22,646 nucleotides of DNA from UBA1367 sp040268355 (GTDB lineage: Bacteria > Actinomycetota > Coriobacteriia > Coriobacteriales > Atopobiaceae). Position 1 is the stretch's first letter. Each line of letters opens with the position of its first letter. Under the pieces are notes generated by a model. It was given only the letters and a program-made list of their open reading frames with translations, searched no databases and had not been told where the DNA came from. Location: positions 1 through 22,646 of the forward strand of contig JAWRIT010000014.1 of assembly GCA_040268355.1 (NCBI GenBank). Direction: 5' to 3'. A program made the position numbers and the translations under genes. Positions 5,002 to 12,411 of the stretch are shown here, in pieces.

Positions 5002-7635
5002 ATGAAACTCGCCTTCTCTACCCTCGGCTGCCCCAGCTACGCCTGGACCGACATCTACCCCATGGCCAAGGACCTCGGCTTTGACGGCATCGAGATCCGT
5101 GGCGTCTCCGGTCGGGCCTTCGCTCCCAACACGGCCCCGTTCTTGCCCACCAAACGGGCGCGCACCCGTGCGCAGCTCGAGCGACTCGGCCTTGAGATCC
5201 CGTGCTTCTCGTCCAACTGCGAGCTCGCCGACAAGAGCCGGCGCGAGGACAACATCAACGAGATCATGCGCTACATCGAGCTCGCGAGCGACATGGGGAC
5301 CCCCTACGTGCGCGTGCTGCTCTCCCGCGACGTTCGCCCCGTGGGCGGGGTCGACGACGCCTATGTGATCGACCTGCTGCGCCAGATGGGCGAGCTGGCC
5401 GGCATCTACGACGTGTGCGTGCTGGTCGAGACGACCTCCGAGTACGCCGACACCGCCCGGCTCGCCCGCGTGCTCGACGAGGTGGACCTGCCGAGCGTGG
5501 GGGCGCTGTGGGACCTGCACCACCCCTACCGCCTGAGGGGCGAGGCGCCGGCCACAAGCGTCGCGAACCTGGGCCGCCACCTGCGCTACTGCCAGGTCAA
5601 GGACTCCGTGCAGGTGGGCGACCGCTTTGAATACCGCATGATGGGCGAGGGAGACCTGCCCCTGCGCGAGATGCTCGACGAGCTTGTGGCCTCGGGCTAC
5701 GACGGCTACATGACCTTCGAGTGGGTCACCCGCTGGGCGGCCGACATCGCCGTGGGCGAGGCGGGCATCGTGTTCCCGCAGTTTCTGGGCTACATGCGCG
5801 ACTACCTGCAGGGCGAGGAGGGGGCACAGCCCGCGGCCGCGGCAGCCGCTCCCGTGGCGGCTCCCGCTGCGCCTCGGATGGCCTTCGAGCTGCAGCGCTC
5901 CCTGACGAGCGAGGGCACCTACCCCTGGCCCAAGGAGCACCTCATCGACGAGACCTTCCCGCAGCTGCTCGACGACATCTGCGCGCTGTATCCCGACCAG
6001 GACGCCTTCCGCTACACCGAGCCCGACAGCCACTACAACCCCGAGCCGGACGAGAACGGCGAGTATTACGTGCGCACCTACCCGCAGTTCCGCGACGACG
6101 TGAACGAGTTCGCTCGCGCACTGGTCGCGATGGGCATACGCCCCGGCGACAAGGTGGCCATCTGGGCGTCCAACGTGCCGCAGTGGTACCTCACCTTCTG
6201 GGCGGCGGTCAAGGTGGGCGCGGTGCTCGTCACGGTCAACACCGGCTACAAGATCCACGAGCTGGAGTATCTGCTCAAGCAGTCCGACACCCACACGCTC
6301 GTGATGATCGACGAGTACAAGGGGACGAGCTACCTCGACATCATCGACGAGCTCATCCCCGAGCTGGCGGGCGCGAAGGCGGGGGAGTGGGCCACCAGGA
6401 AGATGCCCTTCCTCAAGAACATCATCACCATCGACGGCCCGCACCAGGGCTGCTACAGCTGGGGCGAGGCGCTGGCTTTGGGCGAGCGCGGCCTGCAGGC
6501 CGAGGTCGACGCCCGCTCCGCCGCCCTCGACGCGCACGACGTCTGCAACATGCAGTACACCTCCGGCACCACGGGGTTCCCCAAGGGCGTCATGCTCACG
6601 CACTACAACGTGGTCAACAACGGCAAGGCCATCGGCGACTGCATGGACCTCTCCACGAGCGAGCGCATGATGATCCAGGTGCCCATGTTCCACTGCTTTG
6701 GCATGGTGCTGGCCATGACGGCCGCCATCACGCACGGCACCACCATGAGCCCGATCCCCATCTTCAGCCCGGCCAAGAGCCTCGCCTGCATCACCCAGGA
6801 GAAGATCACCTGCTTCCACGGCGTGCCCACCATGTTCATTGCCATGATGAACACGCATCCCAACTTCGAGGAGACGGACTTCTCCCACGTGCGCACCGGC
6901 ATCATGGCGGGCAGCCCCTGCCCGATCGAGAAGATGCGCGAGGTCGTGGAGAAGATGAACATGCGCGACATCTGCATCACCTACGGCCAGACCGAGGCGA
7001 GCCCGGCCACGACCATGTCCAAGACGACCGACTCGCTCGAGCAGCGCGTGGCCACCGTGGGCATGCCCATCTTTGGCGTGGAGACCAAGATCATCGATCC
7101 GGAGACGGGCGTCGAGCTGGGTGACAACGAGCCGGGCGAGTTCTGCAGCCGTGGCTACAACACCATGAAGGGCTACTACAAGATGCCCGAGGCGACGGCG
7201 GCCGCCATCGACGAGGACGGCTGGCTGCACTCCGGCGACATCCTGCTGCGCCAGAGCGACGGCTACTTCCGCGTGACGGGCCGCGTGAAGGACATGATCA
7301 TCCGCGGCGGCGAGAACGTCTACCCCAAGGAGGTCGAGGACTTCCTCTACACCTTCCCCAAGACGAAGGACGTGCAGGTCATTGGCGTGCCGGACAAGGT
7401 GTACGGCGAGGCGGTCCTCGCCGAGATCATCCTCAACGACGGCGAGGAGGCCACCGAGGAGGAGGTCAAGGCGTTCTGCCGCGACCGCATCGCCAAGGAG
7501 AAGGTGCCGCAATACGTGCGCTTCGTCGACGGCTTCCCGATGAACGAGGCCGGCAAGATCCAGAAGTACAAGATGCGCGAGGCGGCCGTGGAGCTGCTCG
7601 GCCTGCAGCAGGACGCCGGCATCGAGACGGCTTAG
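5002..7635 (+). CDS. Fusion protein: TIM-barrel isomerase/epimerase domain plus ACSF2-like acyl-CoA ligase
   Basis: One uninterrupted 877-residue frame. Residues 1-270 form a xylose-isomerase-like TIM barrel (sugar phosphate isomerase/epimerase or AP-endonuclease-2 fold). Candidate metal ligands are E143 (LVETT), D171/H174 (DLHHPY), Q198 (CQVKD) and E240 (TFEW); Gln in place of the common His resembles the hydroxypyruvate-isomerase branch. Residues 272-291 are an Ala/Pro linker. Residues 293-877 are an AMP-forming acyl-CoA synthetase resembling ACSF2/YngI: YTSGTTGFPKG (519-529), YGQTE (661-665), HSGD (743-746), GRVKDMIIRGGENVYP (760-775) and A10 GKIQK with probable catalytic K852. The internal ATG at 5878 has no Shine-Dalgarno, supporting a true fusion. 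ATG 5002 was chosen over an in-frame GTG at 4990, with GAAGTGGA at 4987-4994 as a weak Shine-Dalgarno. Substrates of both halves are unknown. Confidence 0.92.
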   Translation: MKLAFSTLGCPSYAWTDIYPMAKDLGFDGIEIRGVSGRAFAPNTAPFLPTKRARTRAQLERLGLEIPCFSSNCELADKSRREDNINEIMRYIELASDMGTPYVRVLLSRDVRPVGGVDDAYVIDLLRQMGELAGIYDVCVLVETTSEYADTARLARVLDEVDLPSVGALWDLHHPYRLRGEAPATSVANLGRHLRYCQVKDSVQVGDRFEYRMMGEGDLPLREMLDELVASGYDGYMTFEWVTRWAADIAVGEAGIVFPQFLGYMRDYLQGEEGAQPAAAAAAPVAAPAAPRMAFELQRSLTSEGTYPWPKEHLIDETFPQLLDDICALYPDQDAFRYTEPDSHYNPEPDENGEYYVRTYPQFRDDVNEFARALVAMGIRPGDKVAIWASNVPQWYLTFWAAVKVGAVLVTVNTGYKIHELEYLLKQSDTHTLVMIDEYKGTSYLDIIDELIPELAGAKAGEWATRKMPFLKNIITIDGPHQGCYSWGEALALGERGLQAEVDARSAALDAHDVCNMQYTSGTTGFPKGVMLTHYNVVNNGKAIGDCMDLSTSERMMIQVPMFHCFGMVLAMTAAITHGTTMSPIPIFSPAKSLACITQEKITCFHGVPTMFIAMMNTHPNFEETDFSHVRTGIMAGSPCPIEKMREVVEKMNMRDICITYGQTEASPATTMSKTTDSLEQRVATVGMPIFGVETKIIDPETGVELGDNEPGEFCSRGYNTMKGYYKMPEATAAAIDEDGWLHSGDILLRQSDGYFRVTGRVKDMIIRGGENVYPKEVEDFLYTFPKTKDVQVIGVPDKVYGEAVLAEIILNDGEEATEEEVKAFCRDRIAKEKVPQYVRFVDGFPMNEAGKIQKYKMREAAVELLGLQQDAGIETA

Positions 7636-7650
7636 GACTTAGGACCCGAC

Positions 7651-7699
7651 CTGGGCGGCGAGGGGGCGCGAAGGCAGTGGGTGCCCCCTCGTTGCCCAG
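7651..7699 (+). terminator. Long hairpin terminator after the fusion gene
   Basis: Bases 7651-7667 pair with 7683-7699 in an uninterrupted 17-bp stem, with two G-U pairs and a 15-base loop (outer CTGGGC / GCCCAG, inner CGAGGGGGC / GCCCCCTCG). It starts 15 bases after the stop codon and has no T-run. Confidence 0.75.
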
Positions 7700-7711
7700 G
7701 GCACTCTCGAA

Positions 7712-7739
7712 GTGACAGGGCTTTTGGGTATAGTATCAT
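7712..7739 (+). promoter_or_regulatory. Promoter of the HTH-Fic gene
   Basis: GTGACA (7712-7717; five of six matches to TTGACA) and TATCAT (7734-7739) are separated by 16 bases, with a predicted start near 7746. The -10 overlaps the left arm of the inverted repeat at 7734-7778. Confidence 0.5.
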
Positions 7740-7778
7740 TCCGATAAACGGCAATATTTCATACCGTTAGGAATGATA
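7734..7778 (+). promoter_or_regulatory. 45-bp interrupted inverted repeat over the -10 and Shine-Dalgarno of the Fic gene
   Basis: TATCATTCC (7734-7742) is repeated inverted as GGAATGATA (7770-7778), and inside it AACGG (7747-7751) as CCGTT (7764-7768), leaving a 12-base AT-rich centre. The left arm contains the -10; the right arm contains the AGGA Shine-Dalgarno and the first base of the start codon. It could be a DNA operator, perhaps for the gene's own N-terminal HTH, or an RNA hairpin that hides the ribosome site. Confidence 0.6.
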
Positions 7779-8665
7779 TGGATATCTCGGTTCGTGCAGC
7801 AGCCCACAAATGGGGCATCTCGGAGCGGCGCGTACGATTGCTCTGCGCTGACGGTCGCATCCCTGGTGCGCACCGCGACGGACGTGCCTGGAGGATTCCC
7901 GCCGAGGCTGTCAGGCCCCGGGACGCGCGGACTCGTTCGGTGGACCCGATCGAGGTGGTCCATGCCAAAAAGGAGGAGCTTGACCAGCGCCGTCCTCTGA
8001 CCGCCGGCGAGCTCGACCGCCTCATGCAGGACTTCGTCGTCGAGTTCACCTACAACTCGAATGCCATAGAGGGGAACACCCTGACGCTGCGCGAGACGGC
8101 CTTGGTGCTGCAGGGCGTCACTATCGATCGCAAGCCGCTCAAGGACCATCTGGAGGCGGTCGGCAACCGTGACGCCTTCGAGTACGTCTTGGAGCTGACC
8201 AGAGACCCGGCACCGCTCACGCCTTGGACGGCACGGGAGCTCCATCAGCTGGTGCTGGTGGATCGCCCGCGCGACCGTGGCGTCTATAGGAGCGTTCCGG
8301 TGCGCATAGCGGGCACCTTGAACGACCCCATCGACCCTGCCCTCATCGAGCGGAGCATGGAGCGGCTCTTTGAGGCGTATGCGGGTGACGACACCGAGAT
8401 CGTGGCAAAGCTGGCGCGATTCCACATCGAGTTCGAGGCGATCCATCCCTTTGTCGACGGGAACGGCCGGACGGGACGGCTGCTTGTCAACCTCGAGCTC
8501 ATGAAGGCGGGCTACCCTCCCATTGACATCAAGTACACCGATCGTGCGGCGTACTACGAGGCGTTCGACGGCTATCACTCGGGGCGTGACCCACGGGCCA
8601 TGGAGCGGCTCTTTGCCCGCTACCTCGACGAGCGACTGACCCACTACCTCGAGATGCTTGGCTGA
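7778..8665 (+). CDS. Fic-domain protein with N-terminal helix-turn-helix (class II, self-inhibited)
   Basis: A 295-residue Fic protein; Fic enzymes usually transfer AMP from ATP to a hydroxyl side chain of a target protein. The catalytic motif HPFVDGNGRTGR is complete at residues 223-234 (HPFx[D/E]GNGRxxR, catalytic His 223). An inhibitory-helix motif of the (S/T)xxxE(G/N) type is SNAIEG at 94-99, N-terminal to the Fic core, so this is a self-inhibited class II Fic and needs no separate antitoxin. Residues 4-45 form an excisionase/MerR-like HTH (VRAAAHKWGISERRVRLLCA, then a wing ending AWRIPAEAV), suggesting DNA binding. The start at 7778 has AGGA at 7769-7772. It stands alone between two hairpins. 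The target protein is unknown. Confidence 0.9.
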   Translation: MDISVRAAAHKWGISERRVRLLCADGRIPGAHRDGRAWRIPAEAVRPRDARTRSVDPIEVVHAKKEELDQRRPLTAGELDRLMQDFVVEFTYNSNAIEGNTLTLRETALVLQGVTIDRKPLKDHLEAVGNRDAFEYVLELTRDPAPLTPWTARELHQLVLVDRPRDRGVYRSVPVRIAGTLNDPIDPALIERSMERLFEAYAGDDTEIVAKLARFHIEFEAIHPFVDGNGRTGRLLVNLELMKAGYPPIDIKYTDRAAYYEAFDGYHSGRDPRAMERLFARYLDERLTHYLEMLG

Positions 8666-8709
8666 TGGAGGCGTCAGGCTCCCACCGCGCGGAAGGGCCG
8701 GCAGTTGTG

Positions 8710-8743
8710 CGGATCCCGTGAGTGATGGATACGCCCGGATCCG
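8710..8743 (+). terminator. Inverted repeat after the Fic gene, possible terminator
   Basis: CGGATCC (8710-8716) and GGATCCG (8737-8743) form a 7-bp stem with a 20-base loop, followed by TGGACTTTT. It lies between the Fic stop and the str operon promoter. The loop is long, so terminator function is uncertain. Confidence 0.35.
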
Positions 8744-8750
8744 TGGACTT

Positions 8751-8779
8751 TTGACAACACGCACTTGGCTGCGTAGAGT
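8751..8779 (+). promoter_or_regulatory. Promoter of the str operon
   Basis: A perfect -35 TTGACA (8751-8756), a 17-base spacer and TAGAGT (8774-8779, four of six) make the best sigma-70-type promoter in the window. Predicted start is near 8786, giving a leader of about 76 bases before rpsL. Confidence 0.75.
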
Positions 8780-8798
8780 ATTCTAGCTGTGCTATTTC

Positions 8799-8822
8799 AG
8801 GCCGGTGGTGCTGCGCCGACCT
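8799..8822 (+). promoter_or_regulatory. Hairpin in the str operon leader
   Basis: AGG-C-CGGTG (8799-8807) pairs with CGCCG-A-CCT (8814-8822): eight pairs with one C/A mismatch and a six-base loop. It sits in the 5' leader, where ribosomal protein operons often carry autoregulatory structures. I do not recognise it as a named family. Confidence 0.3.
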
Positions 8823-8861
8823 CCTTGATACGTTGTGTCGAGAGACAAGAAGGAGAGAGTT

Positions 8862-9233
8862 TTGCCTACCATCAACCAGCTCGTCCGTCAGGGCCGCAAG
8901 ACCGTCAAGGCCAAGTCCAAGAACGCCGCTCTGCAGCACAACCCGCAGAAGCGCGGCGTGTGCACCCGCGTGTTCACCACGACCCCCAAGAAGCCCAACT
9001 CCGCCCTGCGCAAGGTCGCCCGTGTGCGCCTCGTCAATGGCATCGAGGTCACGGCTTACATTCCCGGCGAGGGTCACAACCTGCAGGAGCACTCCATCGT
9101 GCTGATCCGTGGCGGCCGTGTGCGCGACCTGCCTGGTGTGCGGTACAAGATCATCCGTGGCGCCTACGACTGCGCGGCGGTCCAGAACCGCAAGCGCGCC
9201 CGTTCCCGCTACGGCGCCAAGCGCCCCAAGTAG
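8862..9233 (+). CDS. rpsL: 30S ribosomal protein S12
   Basis: A 123-residue S12, a decoding-centre protein of the 30S subunit. The start is TTG at 8862, giving the usual N terminus (M)PTINQLVRQGR; a GTG at 8835 opens the same frame but the Shine-Dalgarno AAGGAG (8850-8855) lies inside that extension and is placed six bases before the TTG. The conserved TTTPKKPNSALRKV spans 39-52, with Lys at 43 and 44 as in streptomycin-sensitive strains. Position 88, Lys in Escherichia coli and Mycobacterium tuberculosis, is Arg here (GGRVRDLPGVRY), the change known from streptomycin-resistant M. tuberculosis. It is the first gene of rpsL-rpsG-fusA-rpsJ. Confidence 0.97.
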   Translation: MPTINQLVRQGRKTVKAKSKNAALQHNPQKRGVCTRVFTTTPKKPNSALRKVARVRLVNGIEVTAYIPGEGHNLQEHSIVLIRGGRVRDLPGVRYKIIRGAYDCAAVQNRKRARSRYGAKRPK

Positions 9234-9280
9234 CGGCCTCGCACTATCTGCCACGTTCGTTCGATCTTTAGGAGAAACAC

Positions 9281-9751
9281 ATGCCGCGTCGTGCAGCAGC
9301 AGTCCGTCGTGAGGTCACGCCGGACGCCAAGTACAACAACCGTCTCGTGACCCAGCTCATCAACAAGGTCCTCCTCGACGGCAAAAAGGCCACCGCGGAG
9401 CGCATCGTCTACGGTGCCTTCGACATCGTCGCCGAGAAGAGTGGCGATGACCCGCTGACCGTCTTCAAGAAGGCCATGGACAACATCCGTCCCACGCTGG
9501 AGGTCAAGCCCAAGCGCGTCGGTGGCGCCACCTACCAGGTGCCCATGGAGGTCAACTCCCGTCGTGCCACCACGCTCGCCATCCGCTGGATGGTCAACTT
9601 CTCGCGCGCACGCAAGGAGAAGACCATGGCCGAGCGCCTCGCCAACGAGATCCTGGACGCCTCCAACGGCGTCGGGGCCTCCGTCAAGCGCCGCGAGGAC
9701 CTCTTCAAGATGGCCGAGTCCAACCGTGCGTTCGCGCACTACCGATTCTAA
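9281..9751 (+). CDS. rpsG: 30S ribosomal protein S7
   Basis: A 156-residue S7, the primary binder of the 3' major domain of 16S rRNA and an assembly initiator for the 30S head. It begins MPRRAAAVRREVTPDAKYNN and contains the family's VGGATYQVPMEV (near residues 78-89) and ends NRAFAHYRF; length is standard. AGGAG at 9270-9274 is the Shine-Dalgarno. It lies 47 bases after rpsL and 22 bases before fusA. In E. coli S7 represses translation of its operon by binding the rpsL-rpsG spacer; the 47-base spacer here shows no obvious large hairpin, so the same control is not evident. Confidence 0.98.
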   Translation: MPRRAAAVRREVTPDAKYNNRLVTQLINKVLLDGKKATAERIVYGAFDIVAEKSGDDPLTVFKKAMDNIRPTLEVKPKRVGGATYQVPMEVNSRRATTLAIRWMVNFSRARKEKTMAERLANEILDASNGVGASVKRREDLFKMAESNRAFAHYRF

Positions 9752-9773
9752 GCGCATCCGGGAGTAAGCACCT

Positions 9774-11870
9774 ATGGCTAAAGTCAAGTACAAGCTCGAG
9801 AACCTTCGTAACATCGGCATCATGGCGCACATCGATGCCGGCAAGACGACGACCACCGAGCGCATCCTCTACTACACCGGCAAGACCCACAAGATCGGCG
9901 AGGTCCATGACGGTGCGGCCACCATGGACTGGATGGTGCAGGAGCAGGAGCGTGGCGTGACCATCACCTCCGCCGCGACCACCTGCTTCTGGGGCGACCA
10001 CGTCATCCAGATCATCGACACCCCGGGTCACGTCGACTTCACGGCCGAGGTCGAGCGCTGCCTGCGCGTCCTCGACGGCGCCGTGGCGGTCTTCGACGCC
10101 GTCGCCGGCGTCCAGCCGCAGTCCGAGACCGTGTGGCGTCAGGCTGCCAACTACCAGGTCCCGCGCATCGCCTTCATCAACAAGTTCGACCGCGTGGGCG
10201 CCGACTTCTTCCACGCCATCGAGACCATGAAGGACCGCCTGGGCGCACCCGCCGTGGCGGCCCAGGTGCCGATGGGTGCCGAGTCCCAGTTCTGGGGCCT
10301 CGTCGACCTGGTGACCATGGAGGCATGGGACTTCAAGGAAGACGAGAAGGGCATGATCTACCCGGAGGTCCTGGACGAGATTCCGGCAGACTACGTCGAG
10401 ATCGCCAACGAGAAGCGCGAGGAGCTGCTCGATGTGGCCTCCAACTTCTCCGACGAGCTCATGGAGCTCGTGCTGATGGAGGAGGAGATCCCCGTCGACC
10501 TGCTCAAGGCCGCCATCCGCAAGGGCACCCTCGCCGGCGAGCTGAACCCGGTCTTCGTGGGCTCCGCCTACAAGAACAAGGGCATCCAGGAGGTGCTCGA
10601 CGCCGTTGTCGACTACCTGCCCAGCCCGCTCGACGTCGCGGAGATCGACGGCACCGATCCCAAGACCGGTGAGACCGTCACCCGCCACGCCGACCCCAAG
10701 GAGCCCTTCAGCGCCCTGGCCTTCAAGATCATGACTGACCCCTACGTGGGCAAGCTCACCTACTTCCGCGTGTACTCCGGCCACGCCGAGTCCGGCAGCT
10801 ACGTGTACAACGTGAACAAGGACAACCGCGAGCGCCTGGGCCGCATCCTCGAGATGAACGCCAACGAGCGCGTCGACCGTGATGCCTGCTCCGCCGGCGA
10901 CATCGTCGCCTGCGTCGGCTTCAAGAACACCACCACCGGTGACACCCTGGCCGACGAGAAGCATCCCGTCATCCTGGAGGCCATCAACTTCGCCGACCCG
11001 GTCATCGACGTCGCCGTCGAGCCCAAGAGCAAGGCCGAGCAGGACAAGATGAGCGTCGGTCTGCAGAAGCTCGCCGAGGAGGACCCGACCTTCCAGGTGC
11101 GCACGGACCACGAGACCGGCCAGACCATCATCGCCGGCATGGGCGAGCTGCACCTCGAGATCATCGTCGACCGTCTGCGCCGCGAGTTCAAGGTCGAGTG
11201 CAACGTGGGCAAGCCCCAGGTTGCCTACCGCGAGACCGCCGGCAAGGAGGTCAAGCACGTCCAGGGCAAGTTCGTCCGCCAGTCCGGTGGTCGTGGCCAG
11301 TACGGCGACGCCATCATCGACCTGGAGCCGCAGGAGCCCGGTGCCGGCTACGAGTTCGTCGATGCGACCGTGGGCGGCGTCATCCCCCGGGAGTACGTCC
11401 CGTCGGTCGACAAGGGCATCCAGGAGGCGCTGGAGAGCGGCGTCATCGCCGGCTACCCGGTGCAAGACATCAAGGTGACCCTGGTCGACGGCTCCTTCCA
11501 CGAGGTCGACTCCTCCGAGGCCGCCTTCAAGATCGCTGGTTCCATGGCCATCAAGGAGGCCCTGCGCAAGTCCGACCCGGTCCTGCTTGAGCCCGTCGAG
11601 GCCGTCGAGGTCGAGACTCCCGAGCAGTACATGGGCGACGTCATGGGCAACCTCTCCAGCCGCCGCGGCAAGATCGAGGGCATGGAGGACCGCACCAACA
11701 CCAAGGTCATCAAGGCCAAGGTGCCCCTGGGCGAGATGTTCGGCTATGCCACCGACCTGCGCTCCCAGACGCAGGGTCGTGCGAGCTACACCATGCAGTT
11801 CGACTCCTACGAGCCAGTTCCCAAGGGCGTCCGTGAGGAGATCGTCTCCAAGCATGGCGGAAACGCGTAA
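9774..11870 (+). CDS. fusA: Elongation factor G
   Basis: A 698-residue translational GTPase that drives tRNA-mRNA translocation and ribosome recycling. G motifs: G1 AHIDAGKT (18-25), G2 RGVTI (60-64), G3 DTPGH (82-86) and G4 NKFD (136-139). Domains II to V follow at full length, including the GMGELHLEII segment and the RGRGQYGD-like sequence GGRGQYGD of domain IV. GGGAG at 9760-9764 precedes ATG 9774. In many bacteria tuf follows fusA; here rpsJ follows after 41 bases. Sequence gives no sign of the shorter EF-G2-type paralogue. Confidence 0.98.
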   Translation: MAKVKYKLENLRNIGIMAHIDAGKTTTTERILYYTGKTHKIGEVHDGAATMDWMVQEQERGVTITSAATTCFWGDHVIQIIDTPGHVDFTAEVERCLRVLDGAVAVFDAVAGVQPQSETVWRQAANYQVPRIAFINKFDRVGADFFHAIETMKDRLGAPAVAAQVPMGAESQFWGLVDLVTMEAWDFKEDEKGMIYPEVLDEIPADYVEIANEKREELLDVASNFSDELMELVLMEEEIPVDLLKAAIRKGTLAGELNPVFVGSAYKNKGIQEVLDAVVDYLPSPLDVAEIDGTDPKTGETVTRHADPKEPFSALAFKIMTDPYVGKLTYFRVYSGHAESGSYVYNVNKDNRERLGRILEMNANERVDRDACSAGDIVACVGFKNTTTGDTLADEKHPVILEAINFADPVIDVAVEPKSKAEQDKMSVGLQKLAEEDPTFQVRTDHETGQTIIAGMGELHLEIIVDRLRREFKVECNVGKPQVAYRETAGKEVKHVQGKFVRQSGGRGQYGDAIIDLEPQEPGAGYEFVDATVGGVIPREYVPSVDKGIQEALESGVIAGYPVQDIKVTLVDGSFHEVDSSEAAFKIAGSMAIKEALRKSDPVLLEPVEAVEVETPEQYMGDVMGNLSSRRGKIEGMEDRTNTKVIKAKVPLGEMFGYATDLRSQTQGRASYTMQFDSYEPVPKGVREEIVSKHGGNA

Positions 11871-11911
11871 ACCACTAGTCAACGAGCTTCAGCTCTAACG
11901 GAGGTATCAAA

Positions 11912-12220
11912 GTGCCAAGCCAGAAGATCAGGATTCGCCTCAAGGGCTACGATCACGAGGTCGTTGACCAGTCGGCCAAAAAGATCGTCGAGACCGCGCA
12001 GAACACCGGCGCGCGCGTCTCCGGCCCCATCCCCCTGCCCACCGAGCGCAACCTCTACACGGTCATTCGCTCGCCGCACAAGGACAAGGACAGCCGCGAG
12101 GAGTTCGAGATGCGCACCCACAAGCGCCTCATCGACATCCTCGACCCCAGCTCCAGCACGGTCGACAGCCTGATGCGCCTCGACCTGCCTGCCGGCGTTG
12201 ACATCGAGATCAAGCTCTAG
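11912..12220 (+). CDS. rpsJ: 30S ribosomal protein S10
   Basis: A 102-residue S10, a 30S head protein that also acts as NusE in transcription antitermination. It starts with GTG at 11912 (PSQKIRIRLKGYDHEVVD), with GGAGG at 11900-11904 seven bases upstream. GPIPLPTERNLYTV and the RTHKRLIDI segment are family-typical. S10 is usually the first gene of the S10 operon, followed by rplC, rplD and others; here a strong terminator follows 45 bases after the stop and the next gene is uridine kinase on the other strand. S10 therefore appears to be expressed from the str promoter and detached from the rest of its operon. Confidence 0.97.
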   Translation: MPSQKIRIRLKGYDHEVVDQSAKKIVETAQNTGARVSGPIPLPTERNLYTVIRSPHKDKDSREEFEMRTHKRLIDILDPSSSTVDSLMRLDLPAGVDIEIKL

Positions 12221-12265
12221 CCTCTCGGCACGAGACGCGATCTCGCCAGAGCACGGCGCGTACGG

Positions 12266-12302
12266 CCGCTCCCCTTCGAACGAAACGAGGGGGAGCGGTT
12301 TT
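12266..12302 (+). terminator. Rho-independent terminator of the str operon
   Basis: Bases 12266-12278 pair with 12286-12298 (CCGCTCCCC / GGGGAGCGG plus four inner pairs) around a 7-base A-rich loop, followed by TTTT. It is the one classical stem-plus-T-run terminator in the window, and could also stop transcription arriving from the uridine kinase gene on the other strand. Confidence 0.9.
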
Positions 12303-12411
12303 GTGTGGGGAGACAGCGGGTGAGCAACGGGTGAGCGATGGGCACGTGTCCCAACGGACAGATGAGTCGGCAGGCGAGCGGCATGTACCAGCAGCCACGG
12401 GCTCCCGCTAG

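Noticed and set aside
4972..7512. Very long antisense open frame (846 codons) opposite the fusion gene
   Set aside because: Rich in His, Val, Leu, Ala, Asp and Gly in the pattern expected from the reverse complement of GC-biased codons; no domain is recognisable and the sense protein is clearly real. The same holds for 9705-11882, 14344-16476, 16469-18274 and 20850-22529.
8835..8861. GTG start for rpsL, nine codons upstream
   Set aside because: The Shine-Dalgarno lies inside this stretch and S12 proteins begin at PTINQ or its equivalent.
12317..12338. Two tandem 11-base units, CGGGTGAGCAA and CGGGTGAGCGA
   Set aside because: Only two copies and no link to a gene or known element; most likely chance or a small slippage duplication.
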